Below, in pieces: positions 16,802-26,264 of a stretch of 64,000 bases of DNA; the first letter of the stretch is position 1, and each line of letters starts with the position of its first letter. The stretch spans positions 114,031-178,030 of the forward strand of contig JAFQDL010000008.1 of the NCBI GenBank assembly GCA_017399265.1, in the 5' to 3' direction. The DNA comes from Clostridia bacterium. GTDB lineage: Bacteria; Bacillota; Clostridia; Christensenellales; UBA1242. The notes beneath the pieces were generated by a model. The model was not told the origin of the DNA, did not search any database, and saw nothing but the letters and a program-made list of their open reading frames with translations. The position numbers and the translations under genes are program-made.

Positions 16802-19591
16802 ATGCTAGAAAATATAGTAATTAGAGGAGCAAAAGAAAACAATTTAAAGAATGTAAATCTAACTATTCCTAGAAATAAGTTAGTTGTTTTTACTGGTGTT
16901 AGTGGTAGTGGTAAAAGCACTCTTGCTTTTGATACAATCTATGCGGAAGGGCAACGTAGATATATAGAAAGCCTAAGCAGTTATGCAAGAATGTTCTTAG
17001 GTCAAATGGATAAGCCAGATGTAGAGAGTATTGACGGACTTTCTCCAAGTATTGCAATTGATCAAAAATCTACTTCGCACAACCCTCGTAGTACAGTAGG
17101 AACAGTTACGGAAATATATGATTACTTAAGACTTCTCTTTGCTCATACTGGTGTTCCCTATTGTCCTAATTGTAAGAAAAAAATCACATCTACGAGCATT
17201 GATGTAATTGTAGATAGTATTAAGGAATTGCCAATTGGCAGCAAAATAATGATAGAGGCGCCCGTATATAAAGGGAAAAAAGGCACATTTGCTAATGAAC
17301 TAGAAGTTTATAAAAAAGATGGCTACCAAAGAGTGCGTGTCGATGGCGAAGTTCTTAGCCTAGATGATGAGATATTATTAGAAAAAAACTTAAAACACGA
17401 TATTTCAATAATTGTTGATAGAATAATAATAAAAGAAGATATTGACAAAAGATTAACAGACTCTGTAGAAATCGCTTTGAAGTTAACTGATGGGATAGTA
17501 GAGATAACTGGAGAGGGAATAAATCAAGTGTATAATACAAAATTATCTTGTCCATCTTGTGGTTATAGCTTAAGCGAAATTAGTCCTAGAATGTTTAGTT
17601 TTAACAATCCGTTTGGTGCATGTCCAGAGTGTTCTGGTATCGGATACAAAGAAATACTTGACGAAGATAAGATTGTAAAAGCACCTAAGCTTACACTTCA
17701 AGAGGGTGCTTTGGGGTTAACATGGTTGTTTGAACCTAGTTATATTAATACTTTTTTCAAGGCAGTTTTAGCAAAATTTAATGTGGATCTAAATACTCCT
17801 TTCAAAGATTTGCCTAAAGAGGCAAAACAAATGCTTTTGTACGGCACAAAAGGAGAAAAAATTCCTAGTTATATGCCTTGGTTAAAAAGGCATGGAGAGT
17901 GTGCTTTTGAGGGCTTAATTCCAAATATAGAGAAGAGATATCGTGAGACTACATCTGAGATGATGAAGACAGAGATTGGTAAGCTGATGATAAACAAGCC
18001 TTGCGAGTGTTGTGGTGGAAAACGTCTAAAGAAAGAGGTTTTAAATATATTAGTCAATGGCAAAAATATTGCTCAAGTTTGCGATATGTCAATAACAGAT
18101 GCACTGTCTTTTATGGACAAATTAGTGCTTAACAAGACGCAATCCGCTATTGCTGAGCCTATCTTAAAAGAAATAAAAGCAAGACTTAATTTTTTAGTTA
18201 ATGTAGGACTTGATTATTTGGAACTTTCTAGATATTCCAATACATTATCTGGTGGTGAGTCTCAGAGAATTAGACTCGCTACACAAATAGGTAGTGGGTT
18301 AACTGGTGTTATATATATACTAGATGAGCCAAGTATAGGACTACACCAAAGAGATAATGAGAAACTTCTTGCAACACTGGAACATTTAAGAGATATTGGA
18401 AATACGGTCATCGTTGTAGAACACGATGAAGATACTATGAGAAAAGCAGATTATCTAGTTGATGTAGGTCCATATGCAGGGATTAATGGTGGTAAAATTG
18501 TAGCAGAGGGTAGTGTCCAAGACTTAATTGATAGCCCTGATAGTATTACTGGTAAATATTTGAGTGGCGAATGGAAAATCGATACCGATATTAAGAAAAA
18601 TAAGGCAACAAACGGCTTTATTAAAATTATTGGAGCAAAACAAAACAATTTAAAGAATATTGATGTAGAAATTCCAATTGGTGTTATTACTTCAGTTACT
18701 GGAGTTAGTGGAAGTGGTAAAAGTAGTTTAATTAATGAAATTTTGTATCCTGCTTTTAACAATTTTATTAACAAAAGTAATCTTCAGGAAGGCAAATATA
18801 AGAAAATTGAAGGTCTTGATAAATTTGATAAAATAATTAATATAGACCAAGCACCTATTGGTAGAACTCCAAGAAGTAACCCTGCGACATATACTAATGT
18901 ATTTACTGACATTCGTGACTTATTTTCTAAGACGGCAGATGCTAAAGAGAGAGGATATACAGCGGGTAGATTTTCCTTTAATGTTGCAGGTGGTAGATGT
19001 GAAGCTTGCGGCGGAGCGGGAATAAAGAAAATAGAAATGTATTTTATGTCTGATGTGTATGTTCCATGCGAAGTTTGTCATGGCAAAAGATACAATAGAG
19101 AAACTTTAGAGGTAAGATACAAGGGGAAAAGCATCTTTAATGTCCTAGATATGAGTATAGACGAGGCTTGTAGATTCTTTGAATCTATTCCAAAAATTAA
19201 AAACAAATTGCAAACTCTTGTTGATGTAGGGCTTGGGTATATCAAATTAGGACAACCTGCAACAGAACTTAGTGGCGGGGAAGCACAAAGGGTAAAACTT
19301 GCAACAGAATTGAGTAAGAAAGGTACTGGCAAAAGTTTATATATTTTAGATGAGCCGACTACTGGACTACATTTCTATGATGTGGATAAACTTATTAAAA
19401 TTTTGCGTCGTCTTGCTGAGGGCGGTAATACTATAGTTGTAATTGAACACAATATAGATGTGATCAAGAGTTCTGATTATATTATTGATTTAGGTCCTGA
19501 GGGTGGTGTTAAAGGTGGAGAAATTGTTGTTGCTGGCACCATTGAAGAAGTAAAGAAAGCAAAAAAAGGTTACACTTACAGATTTTTATAA
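16802..19591 (+). CDS. uvrA: Excinuclease ABC subunit A
   Basis: Damage-recognition ATPase of nucleotide excision repair. It has two ABC modules: the first with Walker A GVSGSGKSTLAF and signature LSGGESQRIRLA, the second with GVSGSGKSSL and LSGGEAQRVKLA. The zinc modules are visible as CPSCG...CPEC and CEAC...CEVC. The length of 929 is typical. It directly follows uvrB; no strong terminator is visible before the next gene, which has its own promoter. Confidence 0.97.
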   Translation: MLENIVIRGAKENNLKNVNLTIPRNKLVVFTGVSGSGKSTLAFDTIYAEGQRRYIESLSSYARMFLGQMDKPDVESIDGLSPSIAIDQKSTSHNPRSTVGTVTEIYDYLRLLFAHTGVPYCPNCKKKITSTSIDVIVDSIKELPIGSKIMIEAPVYKGKKGTFANELEVYKKDGYQRVRVDGEVLSLDDEILLEKNLKHDISIIVDRIIIKEDIDKRLTDSVEIALKLTDGIVEITGEGINQVYNTKLSCPSCGYSLSEISPRMFSFNNPFGACPECSGIGYKEILDEDKIVKAPKLTLQEGALGLTWLFEPSYINTFFKAVLAKFNVDLNTPFKDLPKEAKQMLLYGTKGEKIPSYMPWLKRHGECAFEGLIPNIEKRYRETTSEMMKTEIGKLMINKPCECCGGKRLKKEVLNILVNGKNIAQVCDMSITDALSFMDKLVLNKTQSAIAEPILKEIKARLNFLVNVGLDYLELSRYSNTLSGGESQRIRLATQIGSGLTGVIYILDEPSIGLHQRDNEKLLATLEHLRDIGNTVIVVEHDEDTMRKADYLVDVGPYAGINGGKIVAEGSVQDLIDSPDSITGKYLSGEWKIDTDIKKNKATNGFIKIIGAKQNNLKNIDVEIPIGVITSVTGVSGSGKSSLINEILYPAFNNFINKSNLQEGKYKKIEGLDKFDKIINIDQAPIGRTPRSNPATYTNVFTDIRDLFSKTADAKERGYTAGRFSFNVAGGRCEACGGAGIKKIEMYFMSDVYVPCEVCHGKRYNRETLEVRYKGKSIFNVLDMSIDEACRFFESIPKIKNKLQTLVDVGLGYIKLGQPATELSGGEAQRVKLATELSKKGTGKSLYILDEPTTGLHFYDVDKLIKILRRLAEGGNTIVVIEHNIDVIKSSDYIIDLGPEGGVKGGEIVVAGTIEEVKKAKKGYTYRFL

Positions 19592-19598
19592 AAAAATC

Positions 19599-19627
19599 TT
19601 GTAATTCTTTTAATTTTCTAGTAGAAT
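19599..19627 (+). promoter_or_regulatory. Promoter of the 221-residue membrane-anchored protein
   Basis: TTGTAA (19599-19604), a 17-base spacer and TAGAAT (19622-19627), just downstream of uvrA. Confidence 0.5.
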
Positions 19628-19648
19628 ATACGTAGAGAGGAAAAATTT

Positions 19649-20314
19649 ATGAGTACAAAATTAAAGATTATTATTTCATCAATTGCTATTACAGTAATCC
19701 TAGCAATGATAGGTATTAGTATTTACCTTGTTCTTACTATGCCAACCGAGAATCCAGTTAACAATTTTATCATTACTTGTGAGTCAGAAGATGTAGAGGC
19801 GAGTGTGCAAATGGATAGAAGAAACTATACGCTAAATGAAGATGGTACTAATAACCAAGAATTTTTAGACGTAGGTTATGTTAATTATGTAATTAGTCCT
19901 TATCATTATGTGAATCAAGTAATATATGGTGTTGAGCCAATATTTGAAGATGTCAGATCTCTACAGGTCGGGGATATTAGTAAAGTATTTTTATATTATT
20001 ATGTTACTTTACCAAGTAATGCTGATGCTATCAATGTAGAATTTAGTTACAAAGACATTGATGCTGATGATACAAATGTAATGATACAAGTTACTGGTAC
20101 TAAATATGTATTAGAGAATTCTGTAGATGGAGAAACTGCATTTAATGCTATATCTACTATAGTGGATAATGGTGAAGAGTTAAATACTGGTTCTGTAAGA
20201 TTAGATAATGTTTACAAAAAATTAAAAATTCAAGTTTGCTTATATATTTCTGATGTAGAAGAATTTGCTAATTTTGATGGTGAGTTTGAATTAAAGTTGT
20301 CTAATGCGAATTAA
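19649..20314 (+). CDS. Membrane-anchored extracellular protein, function unknown
   Basis: A 221-residue protein with an N-terminal hydrophobic helix (about residues 7-30, preceded by Lys residues) that acts as signal anchor or signal peptide. An acidic, probably beta-rich domain of about 185 residues outside the cell follows. I do not recognise the domain. The signal sequence has no Cys at a lipobox position, so it is not a lipoprotein. AGAGAGG precedes ATG. It is flanked by its own promoter and a bidirectional terminator, so it appears to be a monocistronic gene. Confidence 0.7.
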   Translation: MSTKLKIIISSIAITVILAMIGISIYLVLTMPTENPVNNFIITCESEDVEASVQMDRRNYTLNEDGTNNQEFLDVGYVNYVISPYHYVNQVIYGVEPIFEDVRSLQVGDISKVFLYYYVTLPSNADAINVEFSYKDIDADDTNVMIQVTGTKYVLENSVDGETAFNAISTIVDNGEELNTGSVRLDNVYKKLKIQVCLYISDVEEFANFDGEFELKLSNAN

Positions 20315-20320
20315 TTAAAC

Positions 20321-20360
20321 AAAAAAAGTTTCAACGATAATGTTTGTTGAAACTTTTTTT
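20321..20360. terminator. Bidirectional terminator
   Basis: The stem AAAAAAGTTTCAAC / GTTGAAACTTTTTT serves the plus-strand 221-residue gene and the convergent TSCPD gene. Confidence 0.8.
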
Positions 20361-20361
20361 A

Positions 20362-20607
20362 TTAATTATTATTTTTATATTCTTCTAATGCTCTTGCTAG
20401 TTGATCTGGACATGAAGTGTTGCCTCTGCAAGGAATGCCTTTTAATCTATTTATTACTTCATCTATTTCCATGCCTTCTACTAGTTTAGCAACTCCGTTT
20501 GTGTTACCTGCGCAACCACCAATGAATTCTACATTAGTTACTTTGCCATCAACTACATCAAAGTTAATAGCTCTTGAGCAAGTACCATGTGTTCTATATG
20601 TAGCCAT
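20362..20607 (-). CDS. TSCPD domain protein
   Basis: An 81-residue protein of the small TSCPD family (TIGR03905-like), related to the C-terminal Cys-containing domain of some ribonucleotide reductases. Visible features are the N-terminal THGTCSRAI, the central FIGGCAGNTNGV, and CRGNTSCPDQLARAL near the end. The four conserved cysteines suggest metal binding or redox function; the exact role of the stand-alone family is unknown. AAGGAG lies upstream of ATG, and the gene is 12 bases downstream of the DUF4364 gene, so they are probably co-transcribed. Confidence 0.85.
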   Translation of the reverse strand: MATYRTHGTCSRAINFDVVDGKVTNVEFIGGCAGNTNGVAKLVEGMEIDEVINRLKGIPCRGNTSCPDQLARALEEYKNNN

Positions 20608-20619
20608 AGATTGATCTCC

Positions 20620-21159
20620 TTAATTATCTATAATATTGTCGTACAAAAATTCAAATACGTTAGGTGCTTTTTCGCTCCATTTGGTGCAAGCGGAAATAGC
20701 AGTACTTTTGTTAGGTGCTTTGATAGTAATCTCAAGTAGTGGAAGATTTATCAAAGGTTCTTTAATTTTTAAAGATACTTTGTATGAGCCATCTTCGTTT
20801 TTTGTGTATTCGCTCAAATATTCTTGACTACGTTTAAACTTAATTCCATTTTCTTTTGCAAAATTTGTTATATCTTCTCTTAAACTTAATTTTATTCTAG
20901 TATAGAAATGACTCAAGCACTCTCTACCAGAATAGGTGATTGCGTATTTTACCTCTTCTTCTTCGTTTTGTTTTTCTAATCTATAAACAAAATTTGTATC
21001 AAGTAGTTGATTAAGTACATCAATGCATTCCATATAATTAAGCCAAGATTTTCTTGTGATTATATCCAATATATTGTTTTGGGTTAGTGGTATTTCCATC
21101 TTGTCCATTATAAAAAGTAATATTAATTTTTCGTCCATGTTGTCGCTTTCAATAACCAT
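20620..21159 (-). CDS. DUF4364 family protein (winged-helix type)
   Basis: A 179-residue protein resembling the DUF4364 family common in Clostridia. The N-terminal 80 residues (DEKLILLFIMDKMEIPLTQ...) look like a winged helix, and the C-terminal half is a beta-rich domain. A regulatory role is assumed from the fold, with target unknown. TAGGAGAAATAAA precedes ATG. An internal Met at residue 8 is less well placed. It is the first gene of a two-gene unit with the TSCPD protein. Confidence 0.8.
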   Translation of the reverse strand: MVIESDNMDEKLILLFIMDKMEIPLTQNNILDIITRKSWLNYMECIDVLNQLLDTNFVYRLEKQNEEEEVKYAITYSGRECLSHFYTRIKLSLREDITNFAKENGIKFKRSQEYLSEYTKNEDGSYKVSLKIKEPLINLPLLEITIKAPNKSTAISACTKWSEKAPNVFEFLYDNIIDN

Positions 21160-21185
21160 TTTATTTCTCCTAAAAAACTAATAAT

Positions 21186-21214
21186 AATATATCATAATAT
21201 GTAGAAAATTTCAA
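21186..21214 (-). promoter_or_regulatory. Promoter of the DUF4364-TSCPD unit
   Basis: On the minus strand TTGAAA (21209-21214), a 17-base spacer and TATATT (21186-21191). Confidence 0.6.
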
Positions 21215-21362
21215 TATATTTTAACCTACTTTACGCATATTCTTTATATAGTTTTTTATAAATTGAGTTAGATGGATATCTAAATATAATATTTACTTGG
21301 ATAGCTGTAAAAAGTTAAGGTATTATGCAAAATTTAAAAAATCGGTATATATAGTTTTTTAT

Positions 21363-21433
21363 TTGTAATTATTTAAATATTTGATATAATATAAAAAGGT
21401 ATTGAATAAAGAGATTTTAGTTGAATAATACCT
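21363..21433 (+). promoter_or_regulatory. Promoter and 5' hairpin in the long intergenic region before the 21508/21547 gene
   Basis: In the 350-base gap 21160-21507, TTGTAA (21363-21368), a 16-base spacer and TATAAT (21385-21390) form a good promoter. Right at the predicted start AGGTATT (21398-21404) can pair with AATACCT (21427-21433), giving a 5' hairpin. The remaining about 110 bases to the gene are AT-rich with a second TATAAT-like box near 21460. No known riboswitch is recognised. Confidence 0.5.
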
Positions 21434-21546
21434 AACAAAATTCGAAAATTTGTCGAAACTATATAATATAGCTGTGTATCTTGTTATGATAATATGGCTA
21501 TATATAAATGGATTTTTATAATTTGCATAGTAGTGGAGGATTGGTT

Positions 21547-22323
21547 TTGCAAAAGTACAATAATGCAGAAAGACAAAAGATTTTAGAGTGTTTTGCAGTT
21601 GTAGATGAGCTTGTTTCTGGCAAGTTTATACTTTTTGATATCAAAGCCGAAGCTTTAATGCAAATCATAGCGTCAAGTGAGAATTTGTATTCATTATTTG
21701 CAAAATGCCTAATGGATTATGACTTTTGGCAAGATTTTAGGTTGGGTGAAGAATATAAAAAATTGCAAGGTTTTTTTAGAGTACCACAAGAAGAGCATAT
21801 CCTTGCATTTGTGTTTTGTTTAATATTAGAAATTAATAATGGCAAAATCAATTTAAGAAATTTTATAGACCGCAATTTCTTCAATCCAAACGGATATAAT
21901 TATAGTTACTTAGATTTTGCTAGGGCAATACTTGTTCCATTTAGGACTTTGCTTATGGCAGAGCTTGGAGTGGAAGAAGCTGATGAAGATGACGAAGAGG
22001 AGCAGATGGAAATGGAATTAATAGATAAAGAGTTAGAGAATAATAAATCAGAGGATAAGATACTATATGCTAACTTGTTGTTTGCGCTTAATGAGTTGCA
22101 TGCGGCAGTGGCTAATGATAGAAAGATAAAGAAAGATGTCAAGGATGAAGAATATATAGTCATTCTTGGATTGTTAGAAGCGGTCAAATTGGAGAATATA
22201 AAAGTTTTGAATGCTTTGATAATATCTTTGGAGTATATTCTTGGAAAGCAAAAAACTGTAAAAAAAGAATATGACGAAGTAAAAAAATGTATGATTGCCA
22301 TTTACGATAGTTTTAAAAAATAA
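21547..22323 (+). CDS. Hypothetical protein, probably TTG start
   Basis: I do not recognise the family. The frame contains ATG at 21508 without a ribosome binding site and TTG at 21547 six bases after GGAGGA (21535-21540), so I prefer the TTG start, which gives 258 residues. The protein looks all-helical and soluble, with a very acidic segment near the middle (EEADEDDEEEQMEMEL). Its last 11 bases overlap the convergent YlbJ-like gene. A hairpin terminator for it lies inside that neighbour. Confidence 0.65.
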   Translation: MQKYNNAERQKILECFAVVDELVSGKFILFDIKAEALMQIIASSENLYSLFAKCLMDYDFWQDFRLGEEYKKLQGFFRVPQEEHILAFVFCLILEINNGKINLRNFIDRNFFNPNGYNYSYLDFARAILVPFRTLLMAELGVEEADEDDEEEQMEMELIDKELENNKSEDKILYANLLFALNELHAAVANDRKIKKDVKDEEYIVILGLLEAVKLENIKVLNALIISLEYILGKQKTVKKEYDEVKKCMIAIYDSFKK

Positions 22324-23299
22324 AGACTAGTATACTACATATTGTAATAGAGATTGCGGTATGTAGTATTTTTTGTAGAAAATATATTTTTAGTTTTATT
22401 CTAAATTTTGCTAAATAAGTATATGCTTGTAAAAATATAGATGCGCCGCCAAGGGTTATGATACCGCATGCGATAATTGTTTTTAATTGTATTGACAAGT
22501 GGGATAAACCAAGCGAATGACAGCCTTTTGTTATTTCAATAAAACCTTGTAATATCGAACTGATTGTACCACTCTCAAATTGGAATATATCACAAAGGTA
22601 ACTATCGATTAAGTAAAAGAAGTTGTTGTGCTCAAATAGTGATATTATCATATATGCTAGTGCAATATAGCCGCCTATTATAAGCACTGCTTTTATTGTT
22701 GATAGCATGCTGTTTTCTAATATGTTGTCTTGTTTAGTTGAATTTAAACTTTTTGCTTGGTTATAACAATTTTTAGTATATAGGTTTCTAAAAAGTATTC
22801 CGTTTATGGCCGCTCCTAGAATATGGCTAATTAATATTATTGCTCCTGCTTTAAAACTTCCAAACATTCCCACGCCAACTGTGCCAATGATAAATAGAGG
22901 ACCACTTGTAGAAGTGAAAGAGGTAATTCTTGATGCTTCTGCGAAACTGATAATATTCTTTTCGTATAATTCGCTTGTGATTTTTGCTCCAACAGGGTAC
23001 CCAGATAGAATGCTCATAAGATATATATATCCTGCAACGCCGCTACAATTAAATAATTTTGTCGTTATAGGTGAAAAAATTTTACCTATTTTTATAGTTA
23101 AACCACTAAAATTGAGAATACTGGTCAAAAATAGTATAGGGAAAAGTGCTGGCATAACAAACTTAGCCCAAAGTATAATGCCGTCTAAAAAACTTTGCAT
23201 GTTTATTTTGGGGTTGAGAATAAGCAAAAGAAGTGCAATTATAAGCAAAAAAACTTGTAATATGCTGGAATATTTTTTGAAAATTTTACCTTTTAACAT
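22313..23299 (-). CDS. ylbJ: YlbJ-like sporulation integral membrane protein
   Basis: A 328-residue protein with about eight membrane segments resembling YlbJ, a sporulation membrane protein with a nucleoside-recognition (Gate) type domain. The key match is the conserved core LSGYPVGAKITSELYEKN, followed by SFTSTSGPLFIIGTVGVG. In Bacillus YlbJ is made in the mother cell and is needed for heat-resistant spores; the transported substrate is unknown. No ribosome binding site is seen before ATG 23299. It is divergent from the patatin gene, with only 31 bases between start codons, and overlaps the convergent gene at its 3' end by 11 bases. Confidence 0.85.
   Translation of the reverse strand: MLKGKIFKKYSSILQVFLLIIALLLLILNPKINMQSFLDGIILWAKFVMPALFPILFLTSILNFSGLTIKIGKIFSPITTKLFNCSGVAGYIYLMSILSGYPVGAKITSELYEKNIISFAEASRITSFTSTSGPLFIIGTVGVGMFGSFKAGAIILISHILGAAINGILFRNLYTKNCYNQAKSLNSTKQDNILENSMLSTIKAVLIIGGYIALAYMIISLFEHNNFFYLIDSYLCDIFQFESGTISSILQGFIEITKGCHSLGLSHLSIQLKTIIACGIITLGGASIFLQAYTYLAKFRIKLKIYFLQKILHTAISITICSILVFIF
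22332..22374 (+). terminator. Terminator embedded in the end of the YlbJ-like coding sequence
   Basis: ATACTACATA (22332-22341) pairs perfectly with TATGTAGTAT (22360-22369), and a T-run follows to 22374. It terminates the plus-strand gene while the complementary strand encodes the C-terminus of the YlbJ-like protein. Confidence 0.65.
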
Positions 23300-23330
23300 A
23301 TAATATATATATTGATTGGAGATATTTTTT

Positions 23331-24125
23331 ATGAAAAAACCAAAAATAGGATTAGTTTTAAGTGGCGGAGCGGCTTTAGGTTATGCACATATTGGAGTGA
23401 TTAAGAGATTGCTGGAAGATGGTATTGAGCCTAGAATTGTAGTAGGCACAAGTATGGGTGCTGTGGTAGGTGGTGGATATGCTATGGGAGTGTCAGTAGA
23501 TGATATGATAGCTAAGTCTGAAAAGATGGGAATGACAAAATTTTTTGATTTTAATTTTCCCACAACTGGATTGTTTACTGGCAAAAGAATGACTAAGTTC
23601 TTGAAAACTATTTACAAAGAAACTACAGATAAAGATTTGAAGTGCAAGTTTGCAACTGTAGCGTGTGATTTGGTTACTGGTAAGCAAGTTGTTTTACGAA
23701 AGGGTAGTCTTGTGGATATGATAAGGCCAAGCATGAATATACCTGGTATATTTGTTCCAGTTAGGCTAGGGGATATGAAATTAGTAGATGGCGGCATTAT
23801 TAATAATTATCCAGATGATGTTGCTAAAAAAATGGGCGCTGATATAATTATAGGTGTAGATGTGTTAAAAAATAGTTATTCGGACTCTCATTTAACTAAT
23901 CCTCTAATGGTGTTGTTTAATAGCCTTCAATTATTGCAAAATGAATTATACAGACATAAAAATTTAGTTACTGATGTTTTAATTGCTCCAAATTTAAAAA
24001 TGTTTAATCAGGCTGATTTTAAGAAAGGATTTGTAAAAGAATTTATAGAAGTTGGATATAGGGCGTGTGATGAACAAATGGGAAAAATAAAAAAATTAAT
24101 TGCTAATTGGGAAAAAGACGAATAA
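23331..24125 (+). CDS. Patatin-like phospholipase/esterase
   Basis: A 264-residue serine acyl hydrolase of the patatin family (RssA/YchK-type). It has the glycine-rich oxyanion motif LSGGAALGYAHIG, the nucleophile in GTSMG (Ser41) and the catalytic Asp in DGG (Asp153), forming the Ser-Asp dyad. No signal peptide is seen, so it is cytoplasmic or membrane-peripheral; lipid substrates are likely but unknown. ATG 23331 is chosen because GGAGAT lies seven bases upstream; the frame is open slightly further. It ends one base before the start of rarA. Confidence 0.9.
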   Translation: MKKPKIGLVLSGGAALGYAHIGVIKRLLEDGIEPRIVVGTSMGAVVGGGYAMGVSVDDMIAKSEKMGMTKFFDFNFPTTGLFTGKRMTKFLKTIYKETTDKDLKCKFATVACDLVTGKQVVLRKGSLVDMIRPSMNIPGIFVPVRLGDMKLVDGGIINNYPDDVAKKMGADIIIGVDVLKNSYSDSHLTNPLMVLFNSLQLLQNELYRHKNLVTDVLIAPNLKMFNQADFKKGFVKEFIEVGYRACDEQMGKIKKLIANWEKDE

Positions 24126-24126
24126 T

Positions 24127-25416
24127 ATGGAAGATTTATTTAATACAGAAAATAAGGTGTTTGCGCCTTTAGCTGATAGAATGCGTCCACAGACACTTGA
24201 GGAGTTTATAGGTCAGGAGCACTTGATATATAAAGATAGTTTTTTGGTTAGGGCGATAAGGTCGGGAATGTTAGGTAGTGTTATATTTTATGGTCCACCA
24301 GGAACGGGAAAAACAACACTTTCCAAGATCATTGCCAATACAACAAGTGGTATTTTTCGACGCTTAAATGCTGTGTCTAGTGGAGTGGCTGATGCTAAAA
24401 AAATAATTGATGAGGCTAAACAAAACCAGCAACTTTATAATAGAAAAACTTATTTACTACTTGATGAATGTCATAGATGGAGCAAGGCTCAATCCGACTC
24501 GGTGTTAGAAGCAATAGAGATGGGTTATATTACATTAATTGGCTCTACTACAGAAAATCCGTTTATTAGCATGACAAGTGCTATTGTGTCTAGGTGTAGA
24601 GTGTTTGAATTTAAATCTCTATCGCCAAGAAATGTAAAAGACGGCTTAGTTAAGGCATTAAATGATAAAGAAAAAGGTTTTGGCAATTATGAAATAGATA
24701 TCTCTGACGAGGCTCTAGAATATATTGCTGCAGAGAGTGTGGGAGATTTGCGAGGTGCATACAATACGCTAGAATTGGCGGTGAATAGCACGCCAGCAAA
24801 CGCAGATGGAATAATCGTAGTAGATATGGAAGTGGCTAGAAATTGTGTTCAAAAAGGGATTATTTCGCTTAGTGAAAACGAAAGTTATGATATGCTTAGT
24901 GCTTTTTGCAAATCCTTGCGCGGTAGCGACACTGATGCAGCGCTTTTCTATGCTGAGAAGTTATTGCTTTCTGGTTATGATCCTAGAATACTTGCTAGAA
25001 GACTTGTTGCGCATGCGAGCGAAGATATAGGTATGGCAGATAGTAATGCACTACTTATAGCCATTTCTGCACTTACTTCTTGCGAAAAATTGGGCATGCC
25101 AGAATGTAATTTGACCTTGTCTCATGCGATAGTTTATATTTGTGAGGCAGAAAAAAGTAATTCGGTATATCTAGCAATGCATGCGGCAAGTGATGATGCC
25201 GTTAAATACAAGAATGCTAAAGTCCCTAATCATCTAAAAAATCATCCAAGTGGATATAAAGATGGAACAGGTAAATACTTATATCCTCATGATTTTGGTG
25301 GATATGTAAAACAACAATATTTGCCTACGGAATTAAAAGATAGGGTGTATTACAAGCCTAAGACAAATGGAAGAGAGGCTGTGCTAAAGAGAAAGAAGTT
25401 TGACAAGGTAAAATAA
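24127..25416 (+). CDS. rarA: Replication-associated recombination protein RarA
   Basis: AAA+ ATPase of the clamp-loader clade acting at stalled forks (RarA/MgsA). It starts with APLADRMRPQTLEEFIGQEHL, Walker A GPPGTGKTT (Lys62), a Walker B region YLLLDECHRWSKAQSD, sensor 1 GSTTENP, and a C-terminal tetramerisation region with HASEDIGMAD and the end motif RVYYKP. The length of 429 is normal. ATG 24127 directly follows the patatin stop codon; the ribosome binding site is weak, so translational coupling is likely. It overlaps the next gene by one base. Confidence 0.94.
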   Translation: MEDLFNTENKVFAPLADRMRPQTLEEFIGQEHLIYKDSFLVRAIRSGMLGSVIFYGPPGTGKTTLSKIIANTTSGIFRRLNAVSSGVADAKKIIDEAKQNQQLYNRKTYLLLDECHRWSKAQSDSVLEAIEMGYITLIGSTTENPFISMTSAIVSRCRVFEFKSLSPRNVKDGLVKALNDKEKGFGNYEIDISDEALEYIAAESVGDLRGAYNTLELAVNSTPANADGIIVVDMEVARNCVQKGIISLSENESYDMLSAFCKSLRGSDTDAALFYAEKLLLSGYDPRILARRLVAHASEDIGMADSNALLIAISALTSCEKLGMPECNLTLSHAIVYICEAEKSNSVYLAMHAASDDAVKYKNAKVPNHLKNHPSGYKDGTGKYLYPHDFGGYVKQQYLPTELKDRVYYKPKTNGREAVLKRKKFDKVK

Positions 25417-26264
25417 TGAAAAGTATATACATAGAACGTGATAATTATTTAGAAATAACTGACCTAAATGAGTTTAACATAAAACATATCTTGGAGTGCG
25501 GTCAGATATTTAGGTACAAACAGGCAGAAAATGGCTACAAAATATACTGTAAGGATATGTTAATAGAAGTTTGTTGTCAAAAAGATGGGGTTAAAATATT
25601 TGGTAAAAATTTAGATTTTGTCAAAAAATATTTTGATTTACAAAATAATTATGCTAATATTAAGTCAGATTTACTTAAAAGTAATCTAATGAAAAAAGCC
25701 ATTGACTATGGCTATGGAATAAGGATTCTTAATCAAGATCCATTTGAGACGCTAATAAGCTTTATAATCAGCGCCAATAATAATATTCCTAGAATAAAGA
25801 AAATTATAGAAGGGATATGCGTTAGATTTGGCGAAAATAAAGGAGATTATTATGCTTTTCCTACTCTTGATAGTTTAGCACATGCTAGTGTTCAAGACTT
25901 TATGGATTTGGGTTGTGGATATAGGAGTGAATATTTGGTTCATACTATTAGTACACTTCTATCGGGTTTTGATCTAGATGGTTTATTCTCTATGGATACG
26001 TTAGAGGCTAGAAACAAGTTAATGAAGCTCAAAGGCGTAGGTAGAAAGGTAGCAGATTGTGTTTTGTTATTTGCATATCACAAGACTGATGTGTTCCCAA
26101 CTGATACGTGGATTGTACAATTGTATAAAGATTTAACTAGTGAGGATAAGCCGGCTTTATTTATTAGTAATTATTTTTCAAAAATTTTTAACGTAAATTC
26201 AGGATATGCACAACAATATTTATTTTATGAAAAGATGAATAATCGAGGAGAAAAAAATGGATAA
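25416..26264 (+). CDS. 8-oxoguanine DNA glycosylase, OGG1 type
   Basis: Base-excision repair glycosylase/AP lyase of the HhH-GPD superfamily. The N-terminal about 95 residues form the OGG N-domain (ECGQIFRYKQ near residue 30). The helix-hairpin-helix reads LKGVGRKVADC with the catalytic Lys211, and FPTDTW provides Asp230. The 19-residue Lys-Asp spacing equals that of human OGG1 (Lys249/Asp268). At 282 residues it is the length typical of clostridial OGG-type enzymes. Its ATG overlaps the rarA stop codon, and its end overlaps the NYN gene by 8 bases, giving a tight operon. Confidence 0.9.
   Translation: MKSIYIERDNYLEITDLNEFNIKHILECGQIFRYKQAENGYKIYCKDMLIEVCCQKDGVKIFGKNLDFVKKYFDLQNNYANIKSDLLKSNLMKKAIDYGYGIRILNQDPFETLISFIISANNNIPRIKKIIEGICVRFGENKGDYYAFPTLDSLAHASVQDFMDLGCGYRSEYLVHTISTLLSGFDLDGLFSMDTLEARNKLMKLKGVGRKVADCVLLFAYHKTDVFPTDTWIVQLYKDLTSEDKPALFISNYFSKIFNVNSGYAQQYLFYEKMNNRGEKNG

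Noticed and set aside
22806-23303. A 165-codon open frame on the plus strand
   Set aside because: It lies antisense to the YlbJ-like gene, whose protein is recognisable; no ribosome binding site or family features.
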